Shown here one piece after another: positions 1 to 10,079 of a stretch of DNA of 64,000 nucleotides. The DNA is from Larix kaempferi (Eukaryota > Streptophyta > Pinopsida > Pinales > Pinaceae). How positions within the stretch are numbered: position 1 is the stretch's first letter; every line of letters starts with the position of its first letter. The notes under the pieces were generated by a model. That model made no database searches. It was not told the origin of the DNA and saw nothing but the letters and a program-made list of their open reading frames with translations. The position numbers and the translations under genes are program-made. Location: NCBI GenBank assembly GCA_027924585.1, contig BSBM01000007.1, positions 9,639,501 through 9,703,500 on the forward strand. Direction: 5' to 3'.

Positions 1-231
1 TAATCCTTGGTGTTAGTATTTGTGTGCACATTCACGTGCAAAGAATATAAATAGTTGTGAGGGTATACCAAGAGTCACTTGAGAGTCAAGAGTCCACTTG
101 GGAATATGAAACCCAAGGGACAATTCTCTTGTATATATGTACAATTGTTAAAGAGAATTAAATGCACTTTCACGCCTATCTTTTTGTCTTCTTGAGTTAA
201 TTGCTTGTGTGCCCTAGATGGCACCTTACAG
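1..231 (+). repeat. Possible 3' part of an LTR (left edge of window)
   Basis: The stretch holds a TATA-like TATAAATA near 47-54, T-rich and AT-rich sequence, and ends in CTTACA just before a change of composition. This resembles the R-U5 end of a plant LTR with a CA terminus. The start is outside the window, no primer site follows and no second copy is seen, so a solo or truncated LTR is only a suggestion. Confidence 0.3.
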
Positions 232-528
232 ACATGAAATAAAAAATCTAAGATAACAAGATCTATATAAAATGAAATAAACTATATAACATGAATAAAG
301 TTAGATATGCATGAATAAATAATTACATGACTAAACTATGTACATAGCATGAAATAGTCACCTAATGATTTAGGCCTTATGGATCCTCTCTATTTTGTGA
401 TTGTCTCCAACAATCTCTCTTGCTCTACATGAGGTAGGAATTAGCGTAGCTTGTTTGAGCTCTTTGTTGACATTGTTTGTAGTTGGATGTTTGTACCAAC
501 GATCAAGTGCGTAAAGTGATACACGCAT
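232..528. other. Unassigned AT-rich sequence left of the tandem array
   Basis: No convincing coding, RNA or repeat structure is visible. Similarity to the later array units starts abruptly at TGATCC (529), so this is flanking DNA of the first LTR. The five bases before it (CGCAT) are the left half of a possible target duplication whose right half is lost because the array is truncated on the right. Confidence 0.5.
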
Positions 529-1055
529 TGATCCAGGAGGATCATCTCAGTCGAAGCATGAAGATGGTGTCTGTTTCTTTTACAGTTGATCATCTATCGA
601 AGAGCTTTCAGGAAGATTTCAAATACAACTTAAAGAAGGACAAATGGATCTCGCATGCGCAAACGATTCTAGGTTGAAGTTTCGACACAACGGCATTTAT
701 ACAACAATTTGTACATACAAGCATTTTTATGGACAAACATTGTAATAAGGGATTTTGCACATTAATTTCCCATTTTTATTTATTAAAAAGAAAATTAAAG
801 GTGAGAGTCCACCTCATGTCTTAGTTGAGATTCTCATGGAGGAAGAAGGGGACTCTTCCTCCACATGCCAGGGGGTCTAGTGAACTTCGTTATCATCTCG
901 GTTTTCTGTAGGTCTTTATGTGTTTGATTGCGCAATTCAAGTTTAGATGCAAAATATTTTGTTTACAATGCCAATTTCTTTATGTTGTTAAAGAAAATTG
1001 AGAACTGATTAAAGATATGCGAATAGAAGAAAAGTCATCGTCCATTTTCAGATCA
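529..1055 (+). repeat. LTR1 of tandem array (internally deleted)
   Basis: Begins TGATCCAGG and ends GATCA, giving 5-base inverted ends. It is 527 bp against 845 bp for LTR2 and LTR3. The missing ~318 bp lies at about 867, where CCACATGCC jumps to CCAGGGGGTCT. The lost part carries the TATA box and the AATAAA signal of the other LTRs. Confidence 0.85.
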
Positions 1056-1059
1056 AGTT

Positions 1060-1071
1060 TGGTATCAGAGC
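1060..1071 (+). other. Primer binding site, unit 1
   Basis: TGGTATCAGAGC is complementary to the 3' end of plant initiator tRNA-Met. It lies 4 bases after the LTR end, as in units 2 and 3. Confidence 0.88.
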
Positions 1072-1107
1072 CTAATTTCAATCTATTTTTAGATTGATTT
1101 TTCTTAG

Positions 1108-2031
1108 ATGGATCCACAAGACAGTTATTCTTCTGCAGTTGTATATGCAAATCTGTGTAAGGATGTTGATTTCCATAAGATATTCTTTTCAATGGAGGAA
1201 AAGGTATGGGAATTATGTGATAATGGAAAAGACAGCATGGAGTTGCGAAGACAAGTCAAAACCTTGGTAGCTGAGAAGCTTGAACTTCAAGAATAGCTCA
1301 AGCAAATGCAACATGAGATACAAATTAAGGATGAAATGTTATCTAGGTATAAGCAATTCGACAATCCAAGGAGTCCTTCGACGATTGACGAGGATGGGAT
1401 ATGCACTTTTTGTCCCCATGAAGAAGTTCATATGGACGACACATCGAACACCAAAAAAGAGTTCTTGAACAGGTTTGTTCCTAAAGTGAAAAATGAGGTA
1501 AGTAAAAATCTTTTTTATTATGGTACATCTCATGCAAATATTGGCTTGGGATCATTCGAAAAACATACATGTGGGATTGGTATGAAACTCGTCACCAAGA
1601 CAGGGTTTAACGGAGGAGGTCTTGTTACGGATAGCCAAGGAATTATACAACCGATCGAAGTGGAGGAACACCCTCAGTATTAGGGATTGGGATATCAAGA
1701 ACTGATATCCAGTGAAAGCTTTTGGGAGAGTTGTTCCTATTGTTACAAACGAGGGCATGTTGCGGATCATTGTTACGATCTACATCCCTACTTAAAACTG
1801 AAAAGGTTTCATATCTGTGAAGGAAAAAGGAAGGTATATGATTTTGACGCATCAAGCAAATCACCAAGAAGCAATACAGTCAAGAAATTTCCAAGGTATG
1901 ATGGAAATTTTTCTTGTACTTTCTGTGGAGGAAAGAATCATAATGTTGTAGGAAGTGGGAAACCTAAAACCTATGGTCGAAGGAAAGTGGCAGTTAAAAG
2001 TAGTCCAAGAAAGGAAAATCCTTCTCTTTGA
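1108..2031 (+). pseudogene. Gag-like G-patch/zinc-knuckle protein, unit 1 (broken)
   Basis: One frame of about 308 codons starts at ATGGATCC, 36 bases after the primer site, and is interrupted by TAG at 1294-1296 and 1681-1683. The first ~90 residues are charged and coiled-coil-like. Next comes a G-patch (IGMKL..KTGFNGGG followed by QGIIQPIEVEE), then a CCHC knuckle (CSYCYKRGHVADHC, intact here) and a short PKLKxF-type basic stretch. The second knuckle keeps CTFC and the His but has lost the last Cys (VVGSGKP). The final TGA at 2029 falls earlier than in units 2 and 3. The likely role was RNA packaging as a Gag; a captured host G-patch protein is an alternative. E2 is inserted 34 bases after the stop. 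Confidence 0.72.
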
Positions 2032-2060
2032 ATAAAGAAGAAGGATGGCCCATGTCCACT

Positions 2061-2065
2061 GCAAG
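2061..2065. other. Target-site duplication of E2, left copy (GCAAG)
   Basis: GCAAG precedes the E2 terminus TGTGAAAATCC, and the same five bases follow its other end at 5207-5211. Units 2 and 3 read uninterrupted through this site. Confidence 0.9.
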
Positions 2066-2840
2066 TGTGAAAATCCTCATAGCAGATCTAAGAGCTGATG
2101 TATACCTCACAATGAAAGAATTTAGGAAAAAGATTAAGAGTGAATAATGCAGTAAAATGAGCAACAGAATAATAATACAGTAGAACTCGGATAGAAGCAA
2201 AATAACTTCACACACACTAATTCATTAATCACAATATGGACAAATAAGTAGTACAATGCATGAGGATTCGAATGCCAAGGTGGAAATTCGAATCAGCCTT
2301 CATGGAGTGATCAAAAGATCACTGGAGTGTCATCGGAGCACAACTAGAATTCTATCTCATCATCAGTGGAGTCATCAATGCTCAAGTAACTGTCAACCAT
2401 CAATCAAACTGAGTCTAACTGAGTGTGGTAGGTGTAACTGGAACTAACTGAATGAAGGAGGCTCAGTGGAGGGCACATGAGGAGCTAACTAGAGTCAGAA
2501 TGGGTAGTCTAGTCTCACTGGAGGTCCATCGGAGTGATACAGTCAGTTGAGAATCAGTCTAGCCTTGAATCAAGGAAAGAACTGATGATAACTCAATTAA
2601 CTAAAGTGCAATTGAGTGGAAGGTGAAAGTGGATGAGTGGCTTCCTTAAATCAAGGAGGAAGGGCGCACCAATCTCTAGGAGGGCTAATACTGATCTGAG
2701 AGAAGCTCCTGGGGGCTGGCTAACTGAGGCTAGGTGCTGGGACTGATGACTAGAATGCATGTAGAAATGCATGCAAGACTGAAAATGCAAATAATGAAAA
2801 TGCTGGCAGGACTAGGATGGAGTATAGGAATATCCTAACA
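2066..2840 (-). repeat. E2 3' LTR
   Basis: 775 bp. In element orientation it runs TGTTAGGATATTCC to ATTTTCACA. It differs from the 4423-5206 copy at scattered positions and by small indels, so the insertion is not recent. Confidence 0.88.
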
Positions 2841-2850
2841 CCCCCCCTTA
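2841..2850 (-). other. E2 polypurine tract
   Basis: On the minus strand TAAGGGGGGG lies directly upstream of the 3' LTR, the expected place for plus-strand priming. Confidence 0.8.
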
Positions 2851-3025
2851 ATCCATCCCGGGCCTTGGTAACTGAGACCGAAGGTCACCCAATACAATGA
2901 ATAATAACAGTCAATAAACCAAGGAAATGGGGAAAACCTCACGGGAAAAATACCCCCCCTCAAAATAGACTGTAAGGCACACACAAAAAATAAATGCTCC
3001 AAACTCAAGCGGGTGTGATGCTTGG

Positions 3026-3640
3026 TCATATGTCTGGAGATATCTTCTTCTTGGGAAGAAGTGGATCATGCTCAAAAGGCATGTGCTTGTACTTTCTCTT
3101 CAGATAGAATGTGATGAGAACAAATCCAAAGATATGAGGATGATCCTTGAACCTGTGATTTGAATCAGTTGAGGTAGGATCAAATCTATGAATGTGCAGA
3201 TAGTCTTTTGTCTTCTCCTTTGAACCATCATGGGTGAGATTATGCCAAAAAGAACCATCAAATAATAGTGATTGCTTGGAATCCAAATCAGCTTTAGAAC
3301 TTGAAGAATAGTTTCTTGAGATCTCCTTTGAACCAGCAGGTGTGAGATCAAAACTACCATATGCATGAGAAATTATCCCAAGTAGTAATTGCTTGGAATC
3401 CAAATCAGATCCGAGACTTGAATCATGGTTTCTTGAGATCTCCTTTGAACCATTAGAGGTGAGATCAAAACTAGTAAATGCATGAGAAATTACCCCGAGC
3501 AAATGGAAATGGTTTCCTGAGATCTCCTTTGAACCAATAGAGGTGAGATCAAAACCATGATATGCATGAGAAATTATCCCAAGCAAATGGCAATGGCCAT
3601 AGTCTTCAATAACCTTCTGAAAGCATGGAATAATGATCAT
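3026..3640 (-). CDS. Repetitive 204-codon frame in E2, function unknown
   Basis: This open frame is made largely of an imperfect repeat. A GAGATCTCC-led DNA unit starts at 3318, 3435 and 3519, with a degenerate fourth near 3212. At protein level the unit reads roughly LLGIISHA..FDLT..GSKEIS. I recognise no domain. It lies between the gag remnant and the 3' LTR, where copia elements normally carry pol, so it may be filler grown by replication slippage. A real product is doubtful; it is listed because the frame stays open for 615 bp. Confidence 0.35.
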   Translation of the reverse strand: MIIIPCFQKVIEDYGHCHLLGIISHAYHGFDLTSIGSKEISGNHFHLLGVISHAFTSFDLTSNGSKEISRNHDSSLGSDLDSKQLLLGIISHAYGSFDLTPAGSKEISRNYSSSSKADLDSKQSLLFDGSFWHNLTHDGSKEKTKDYLHIHRFDPTSTDSNHRFKDHPHIFGFVLITFYLKRKYKHMPFEHDPLLPKKKISPDI

Positions 3641-3745
3641 ATAGTAGTAAATAAGAGGTGATTGATCAGGGAGAGCGAATGCATTACCTCCAATGGCTGA
3701 TTTTACCTCTTAAACATTCATGTGATCATGATGCAAACCAACAAA

Positions 3746-4258
3746 CTATGGTGCAAGAGAGGATTTAGAACCTTCTGCAATTTCTAAAGTGTGAGTTGGC
3801 ACAGAATTTGAAATAGAAGAAATTTGGAGCATGAGTGTAGAATCTACAAGTTCTTCTTCTTTGTGGCTAACTTCAATATGAGATATGTTTGATACTGATT
3901 CATGATCAATGAGATCATCAAGGAGGGCGAAGGCATCACTTTGCTTGCTCTCGAAAGGGTTTGGACCAATCCCTTCATTCTATCTGCCAAATCTTTCATC
4001 CAGGTGGGCCCATATCTCTTTTGGAGATTTAACATATTCAACATCAAGGGAGTAGAATACCATGCTTTGAGACGTAGCATACATCATGGCTGCAATAGCT
4101 CTTCCACCTTCATCTAACCAGTCATTCTCTTCTTCAGAGGATTCGAACTCTCTTTAAAAACAATAATCAAAGAGATCATGTCTCTTCAAATATGGTATCA
4201 TTTTTGGTTTCCATTCAACATAGTTGAATAGATAAAGAGGAGGATCTTCTGAAAACAT
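3746..4258 (-). pseudogene. Remnant of a Ty1/copia-type Gag in E2
   Basis: A minus-strand frame from ATG at 4258 to TAG at 3746 encodes about 170 codons with at least two internal stops, one soon after KRHDLFDYC and one after DERFGR. Segments such as WKPKMIPYLKRHDLF, MMYATSQSMVFYSL and SPKEIWAHLDERFGR match the layout of the copia Gag N-terminal region (a Trp-containing WxxxMxxyL start, then an EIWxxL segment). No zinc knuckle is left. Its place just downstream of the primer site fits gag. The assignment rests on motif resemblance only. Confidence 0.6.
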
Positions 4259-4410
4259 GGAAGCTGTATAAGACCTGCAAAAACAATAGAAAATATCTGC
4301 AACTGCTACTGCTGCAAAAATGCAAAAACTGTTGCAACTGCTGCACTCGAAATCTTGATAATAACCTGCAAAAAAACCTCAAGAATGGAGATAAACAATA
4401 CTCTCAACAT

Positions 4411-4422
4411 GCTCTGATACCA
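4411..4422 (-). other. E2 primer binding site
   Basis: On the minus strand TGGTATCAGAGC directly follows the 5' LTR (4423-5206) with no spacer. It is complementary to initiator tRNA-Met, and it fixes the orientation of E2. Confidence 0.9.
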
Positions 4423-5206
4423 TGTGAAAATCCTCACAACAGATCTAAGAGCTGATGTATACCTCACAATGAAAGAATTTAGGAATAAGATTAAGAGTGA
4501 ATAATGCAGTAAAATGAGCAACATAATAATAATACACTAGAACTCGGATAGAAGCAAAATAACTTCACACACACTAATTCATTAATCACAATATGGACAA
4601 ATAAGTAGTACAATGCATGAGGATTCGAATCCCAAGCTGGCAATTTGAATTAGCCTTCATGGAGTGATCAAAAGATCACTGGAGTGTCAAACTAGAAGTC
4701 TGTCTCATCATCAGTGGAGTCATCAATGCTCAAGTAACTATCAACCATCAGTCAAATTGAGTCTAACTGAGTGTGGTAGGTGTAACTGGAACTAACTGAA
4801 TGAAGGAGGCTCAGTGGAGGGCACATGAGGAGCTAATTGGAGTCAGAATGGGAAGTCTAGTCTCACTAGAGGTCCATCGGAGTGATACAATCAGTTGAGA
4901 GTCAGTCTAGCCTTGAATCAAGGAAAGAACTAATGATAACTCAATTAACTGAAGTGCAACTGAGTGGTAGGTGAGAGAGGACGAGTGGCTTCCTTAAATC
5001 AAGGAGGAAGGGCGCGCTAAGATCTAGGAGGGATAAAACTGATCTAAGAGAAGCTCCAGGGAGCAAGCTAACTGAGGTTAGGTCCTGGGACTGATGACTG
5101 GGATGCATGCAGAATGCGTGCTGCATGCAGAAATGCATGCAAGACTAAAAATAAAAATAATGAAAATTATGGTAGGACTAGGATGGAGTATAGGAATATC
5201 CTAACA
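4423..5206 (-). repeat. E2 5' LTR
   Basis: 784 bp direct copy of 2066-2840 with TG/CA ends. It is followed by the second GCAAG duplication. Confidence 0.88.
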
Positions 5207-5211
5207 GCAAG
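5207..5211. other. Target-site duplication of E2, right copy (GCAAG)
   Basis: Matches 2061-2065. After it the sequence resumes as in unit 2 (AATATGATTC at about 10085). Confidence 0.9.
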
Positions 5212-8200
5212 AACAATATGATTCAAAAGAGGAAGTTTCTTCATCCAAGGACAGTAAGCAAAGTTCATTTAATTGGTTGAGTAAGAATTGGTTTTCATTC
5301 TTACAAAACTTATTTTTTTATGTTGTTTACATTTGTGGAAGCATGAAACTATTTATTTGATGATGCATGTAAACATATGCTCAAACACATCTTTACAATT
5401 CATAACTGCATACAAAATCATAGATTAGGTTAAATTGTTTTGTTGAAAACATTTCATACAAAAAAACATTAAAAAAAAGGAACTTTTGTAACCGAACATT
5501 CCATACAATTAGTAGAAGATCTATGGAGAGGACCATGATCTTCATCTATGCTATTAATTTGTTTCCATAAATTATGATAAGTAAGCTACTGTGAATCAAA
5601 GCTGCTGTCAAAAGTAGATCATTGCTACATCAATGTTATTTTCCTTTATTGATAAAGCAACAAGTTGTTAATAAATGCATTGAAAACTGCAAACAAGTTT
5701 ACAAATGAATGTTGCAGGCTATGATAAAAAGACTATTGTATGTTGAAAAGACTATTGGCTACCATAACCGAACTGAGAATGAGATTCTCCAACACTGATT
5801 AATTTTTCTGAGGCTGGAGCAATTGTTGTTTCACCATGGAAATCAGAGAATTATTGTATCTACATATGTGATCTATAATTGTCTTACATACGATTAGTAG
5901 ATCTACGAAGACTTGTCGAAGATGCTGTTGAGTATTGTAGCCGAATGACTCTGCTTTACTGTGGGTTAAGGGCATTAGCCATACAGATTCAGTGGATTAT
6001 TGAAGGAGCTATTTTACTGTATATCTTCCATGGAAATTGCAGTTGAAGAACCTGATCCGAACGGTCTACAACTGAGGGACCTGATCGGATGGGACTCGAA
6101 GCCTCAACATCGGCTTCTGGTACGAATAATTTCTGTGTTTTGCTCAAAGAGAAATTATTTTTTTAGAACAAAGAAATACAACCCTGCAATGGTAAAAGAA
6201 TGGGCAATTCGGGAAGCGAGCACCTGATATATTTTTGAAGAAAGAGACACGATTGTTTGTCGAATAGGATTCAGATAGGTATCGATCAGATTGACCTTCT
6301 CGATCATGAACTTTCTGTATATTTATCATGTGAAAAGGGGTTTTACAAAGGTAGAAACCGCAACCTTTGATCTGTGTGAAGGAGCTGCGGTAATTGCATG
6401 AAAATTGGCAAAGAAACCTGCAATTTAGAAGGTGAGATTGTAGTCACATGCCAAAGACCACCACCTGCTATGTGGGGACTCTTGTTAGGTGTCCATCGTG
6501 CAGAGGATATGATTATATCTACGTGGAAAAAAAAATGCAAGCACAACGATAGTCTTCCAAACATCGACGATCATGTTCCATATCACTTACGGAGATGTCG
6601 AATTCCTGGGCGTGCATGTGGGTGAGAAAATTGTTCAGTTGTAATCAGATTTGGATTGTGGTGTCATTCAAATTCATGGTTTCACATGTTGTTGCGGTGG
6701 TCATCCTGAATCCAATGCTCATGTGGCATGAGATCAACCAGTATGTTGTGGCGGTGGTCGTCCTGGATTGAGATGATCGAGGAGTATAGAGGGATCCTTT
6801 CAACCATGTATCAAAGTTCAAATCGAACACGAAGAAGCACATTTCTTTTCTCTTTTCATTTTCTATTCCAAATCCACGTGGATGACATACGGTTTGTATC
6901 CCAAGGAGGTCTCTACTACTTTTAATCGGGGGCTTGAGTGCGAGATCCAGAAGTGCCTCCTTCTCGAGTTTTATCACAGAAGGTCAAGGTTTAAACCGCT
7001 TTTCATTTTTGCATGTCGTTGTAAATGTGTCAATAGAGTCAAGGAAGAAGGCACAGAAGTAGCACGATCTAGTAGAAAACATTGGTAAAGGTAAGATGCA
7101 GTCGATCATGTCTATGCTGAATTGGTAACCAATGGATTGTCCTCTGGAGTGGTGAATGCCATCTGAGATTCTTTGTGCGGTAGCATTTTGAATTTTTCTT
7201 CGGAAGTTTCTCATTAGAATGATAATTTCTCTGTGTCAGTAGCATTGGTATATCTTAGAATGGCGTAGAAGGTAGGGATTTTGTCTCAGAAGGAGGGAGA
7301 CATTCAAATGATGCTTGTTGTCGATGTTCATCTTGTCACCATAAACCGCGACTCCCAGATGGAGCATTATGTGTACAAAATGCGTTATGATCAATTTAGT
7401 CTACAACGCCAAAATTTCTAGGTTCCACAGATGATCCGCCTACAGAACATCATCGGTGATATCCTGATTTTCATCCAGGGGGACATTGAGGCAACTCCTT
7501 GGCAGCCCTACCATGTTTTTGATATCCTTAGATCACCTGCAGAAGCTGTGCTCCAAAGGTGGGGAAGCATAGACCCAGTGCTAGGAAAGAATCAACTATG
7601 TGCATTTTTGTCAAAGAAAAAGGCGAATTGGTGGGGAATGATGTGAGTCTCTACATATGGTATATTTTTTATTCGAGGTTTTTATGGGAACTCCATAATT
7701 TCCAGATCTAGGAAAACATTGCACTCTCAATTTTGCACTCCTTCCTGGAAAAAAAAAATAAAAAAATTGGGTCCCTACGAATTGTCGTGACAGATGGAGT
7801 TGGTTTTGTCGACAGTCACCTGGTTGACAGAAGCTGCCAGAGGTGATGCACACTTTTTTAATATTGGCACCACAAATTCCAGAGTAAAGGGCATTTTGTT
7901 TTATGCCTAAGCTTCGATGAATTTTGTAAAAGGCTTGGAAAGGCTTAAAATCATTTCTTTTTATGCTTAAAGTTTTTCCCAATATTGTAATGGTTGTATA
8001 GCCACTATTGAGTGGAAGGTGCCATTATTAAAGCCTTCAAAAAATCATTGTAATTAAAAATTTTGGGTGCATAATCGGTGGTACCCGACAACCTAAAAAC
8101 TGATCAAATAAATGAAAACATCAGCCCATGTAAATCCAAAGACAACCATGAACAAAAACATTGAAGATGTTGAGCTAAAATGATTCTTCTGCAGATTTGA

Positions 8201-8226
8201 AACTTTTGGAGGTCCAAAAGTTCCTT
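5212..8226 (+). other. Unit 1 internal region downstream of gag-like frame
   Basis: About 3 kb that aligns along its whole length with units 2 and 3. No pol domain is visible in any frame. Short stretches stay open in more than one unit: roughly 5890-6055, 6000-6227, 6398-6625 on the plus strand and 6645-6977 on the minus strand. None matches a family I can name. Treated as non-coding or a much decayed captured sequence. Confidence 0.55.
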
Positions 8227-8237
8227 AAGTGGGGAGA
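8227..8237 (+). other. Polypurine tract before LTR2
   Basis: AAGTGGGGAGA lies two bases before the LTR start. The same tract occurs before LTR3 (23184-23194) and, slightly changed, before LTR4 (28075-28084). Confidence 0.85.
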
Positions 8238-8239
8238 TT

Positions 8240-9084
8240 TCATCCACGAGGATCATCTCAGTCGAAGTATAAAGATGGTGTCCGTTTATTTTACAGTTGA
8301 TTAGCTATCGAAGAGCTTTCAGGAAGCTTTCAAAGACAAATTAGACAAGGACAAATGGATCCTGCATGCGCAAAATATTTTAACTTGAAGTTTCGACACA
8401 AGAAGGCATTTCTACAACAATTTGTACATAAAATCATTTTTATGGACAAACATTGTAATAAGGGATTTTGCACATTAATTTCACATTTTTAATTATTAAA
8501 AAGGAAATTAAAGGTGAGAATCCACCTCATGTCTTAGTTGAGATTCTCATGGAGGAGGAAGAGGACTCTTCCTCCACATGGCCCTTAAGGTGTCTCATGA
8601 TCCTACTTTAGGGGATCATGGGAGAGATATGCTCCTCCTTATGGGTGATGACTAATCATCCCTAAGGGATCTATAAAATCCTCTCATTGGGAGAAGGATG
8701 GGAATGGTTCGTTGGGAGATTTTGGAGACTTTTGTGAGACCTTTGTATTTTGAGGAGTTTTGTCCTTCTAGTGTCGGGAGAAAAGGCACTTATGTGAGTT
8801 CCTTGTGTGGAGCATGTAACTCATTTGTGAGAAGGTCCCAGCCTTTGTTGGAGAAGGAATAAAACGGTTCGGCATTATTCGATCCCAGAGATGTAGCCAG
8901 GGGGTCTGGTGAACTCCGCTATCATCTCGGTTTTGTGTATTTATTTATGTCTTTGATTACAAAATTCAAGTTTAGATGCAAAATCTTGTGTTTACAATGC
9001 CAATTTATTTATGTTGTTAAAGAAACTTGAGAATTGATTAAAGATCTGTGGATAGAAGAAAAGTCATCGTCCATTTTCAGATCA
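8240..9084 (+). repeat. LTR2 of tandem array
   Basis: 845 bp, ending GATCA. Its first bases are TCATCC, where LTR1 and LTR3 have TGATCC, so the TG terminus is mutated. It is shared between units 1 and 2 and has no target duplication around it. Confidence 0.88.
8672..8679 (+). promoter_or_regulatory. TATA box and poly(A) signal of LTR2
   Basis: TATAAAAT at 8672-8679 is followed about 180 bp later by AATAAA at 8858-8863, the usual U3-R spacing. Both are kept in LTR3 and LTR4 and deleted in LTR1. Confidence 0.65.
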
Positions 9085-9088
9085 AGTT

Positions 9089-9100
9089 TGGTATCAGAGC
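9089..9100 (+). other. Primer binding site, unit 2
   Basis: TGGTATCAGAGC, 4 bases after LTR2, complementary to initiator tRNA-Met. Confidence 0.88.
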
Positions 9101-9136
9101 CTAATTTCGATCTAGTTTTAGATTGATTTTGCTTAG

Positions 9137-10079
9137 ATGGATCCACAAGGTTGTTATTATTACGCAGTTGTATATGCCAATTTGTGTAAGGATGCTGATT
9201 TACGTAAGAGATTCTTTTATATGGAGGAAAAGGTACGGAAATTATGTGATGATGGAAAAGAAAGCATGGAGCTGCAAAGACAAGTCAAAACCTTGGTAGC
9301 CGAGAACCTTGAAATTCAAGAACATCTCAAGCGAATGCAGCATGAGATACAAATTAAGGATGAAATGTTGTCTAGGTATAAGCAAGTCGACAATCCAAGG
9401 AATCCTTCGACGATCGACGAGGATGGAATATGCACTTTTTTTCCACATGAAGATCATATGGACGGTAAATCGAACATCAAAAAATATTTCTTGAATAGTT
9501 TTGTTCCTCGATTGAAAAATGAGGTAAGTAAAAATCTTGCTTATTCTGGTACATCTCATGCAAATATTGTCTTGGGTTCATTCGAAAAACATACCCTTGG
9601 GATTGGTATGAAACTCCTCACAAAGATGGGGTTTAATGGAGGAGGTATTGGTAGGGATGATACAACCAATCGAAGTGGAGGAATTCCATCGGTATTAGGT
9701 ATTGGGATATTAAGAGTTGATATCCAGTGAAAGCACTTGGGAGAGATGTTCCTATTGTTGCAAATGAGGGCATGCTACGGATCATTGTTCGGATATGCAT
9801 CCCTACTTGAAACCGAAATGGTTTCAGATCCGTGAAGGAAAAGGGAAGGTATATGATTTTGACGCATCAAGAAAATCACCAAGAAGCAATACAGTCAAGA
9901 AATTTCCAAGGTATGATGGAAATTTTTCCTGTACTTTTTATGGAGGAAAGAATCATAATGTTGCAAAATGTTGGAAAGCTAAAATCTATGGTCAAAGGAA
10001 AGGTGCAGTTAAAAGTAGGCCAAGAAGGGAAAGTCCTTCTCTTTGGGTAAAGAAGAAGGATGGAACATGTGCACTGTAA
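9137..10079 (+). pseudogene. Gag-like G-patch/zinc-knuckle protein, unit 2 (broken)
   Basis: Starts at ATGGATCC as in unit 1 and stays open for 197 codons. An 11-base deletion near 9658, inside the G-patch (after MGFNGGGIGRD), then shifts the frame. The C-terminal part resumes in the original register at 9795-10079. The first knuckle is interrupted by a TGA at its KRGH site, the same lesion as in unit 3. The second knuckle reads CTFYGGKNHNVAKC, with Tyr in place of the second Cys. A basic tail (RKGAVKSRPRRE) follows. Role as in unit 1. Nothing like protease or RT follows. Confidence 0.72.

Larger units (their letters stand above)
2066..5206 (-). mobile_element. E2: 3.1 kb non-autonomous LTR element, Ty1/copia-like
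   Basis: Two direct LTRs (2066-2840 and 4423-5206) flank a 1582 bp internal region, with the GCAAG duplication outside. Orientation is minus: the reverse complement of TGGTATCAGAGC abuts the right LTR, and a TAAGGGGGGG polypurine tract abuts the left LTR. The internal region holds a broken copia-type Gag remnant and a short repetitive frame. No protease, integrase or RT can be found. It sits just after the gag-like frame of array unit 1 and is absent from units 2 and 3, so it entered after the array formed or only in that copy. Confidence 0.9.

Noticed and set aside
6000-6227. 75-codon plus frame as a separate gene in array unit 1.
   Set aside because: Its start is TTG, not ATG, and unit 2 has a stop in it. 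Kept only as part of the conserved-frame observation.
8500-8720. Inverted-repeat-like segments (GATCATGG, CCTACTTTAGGGGATC) in LTR2 as a possible terminator or MITE.
   Set aside because: They are part of all intact LTRs of the array and lie in U3; no target duplication or separate element boundary is seen.
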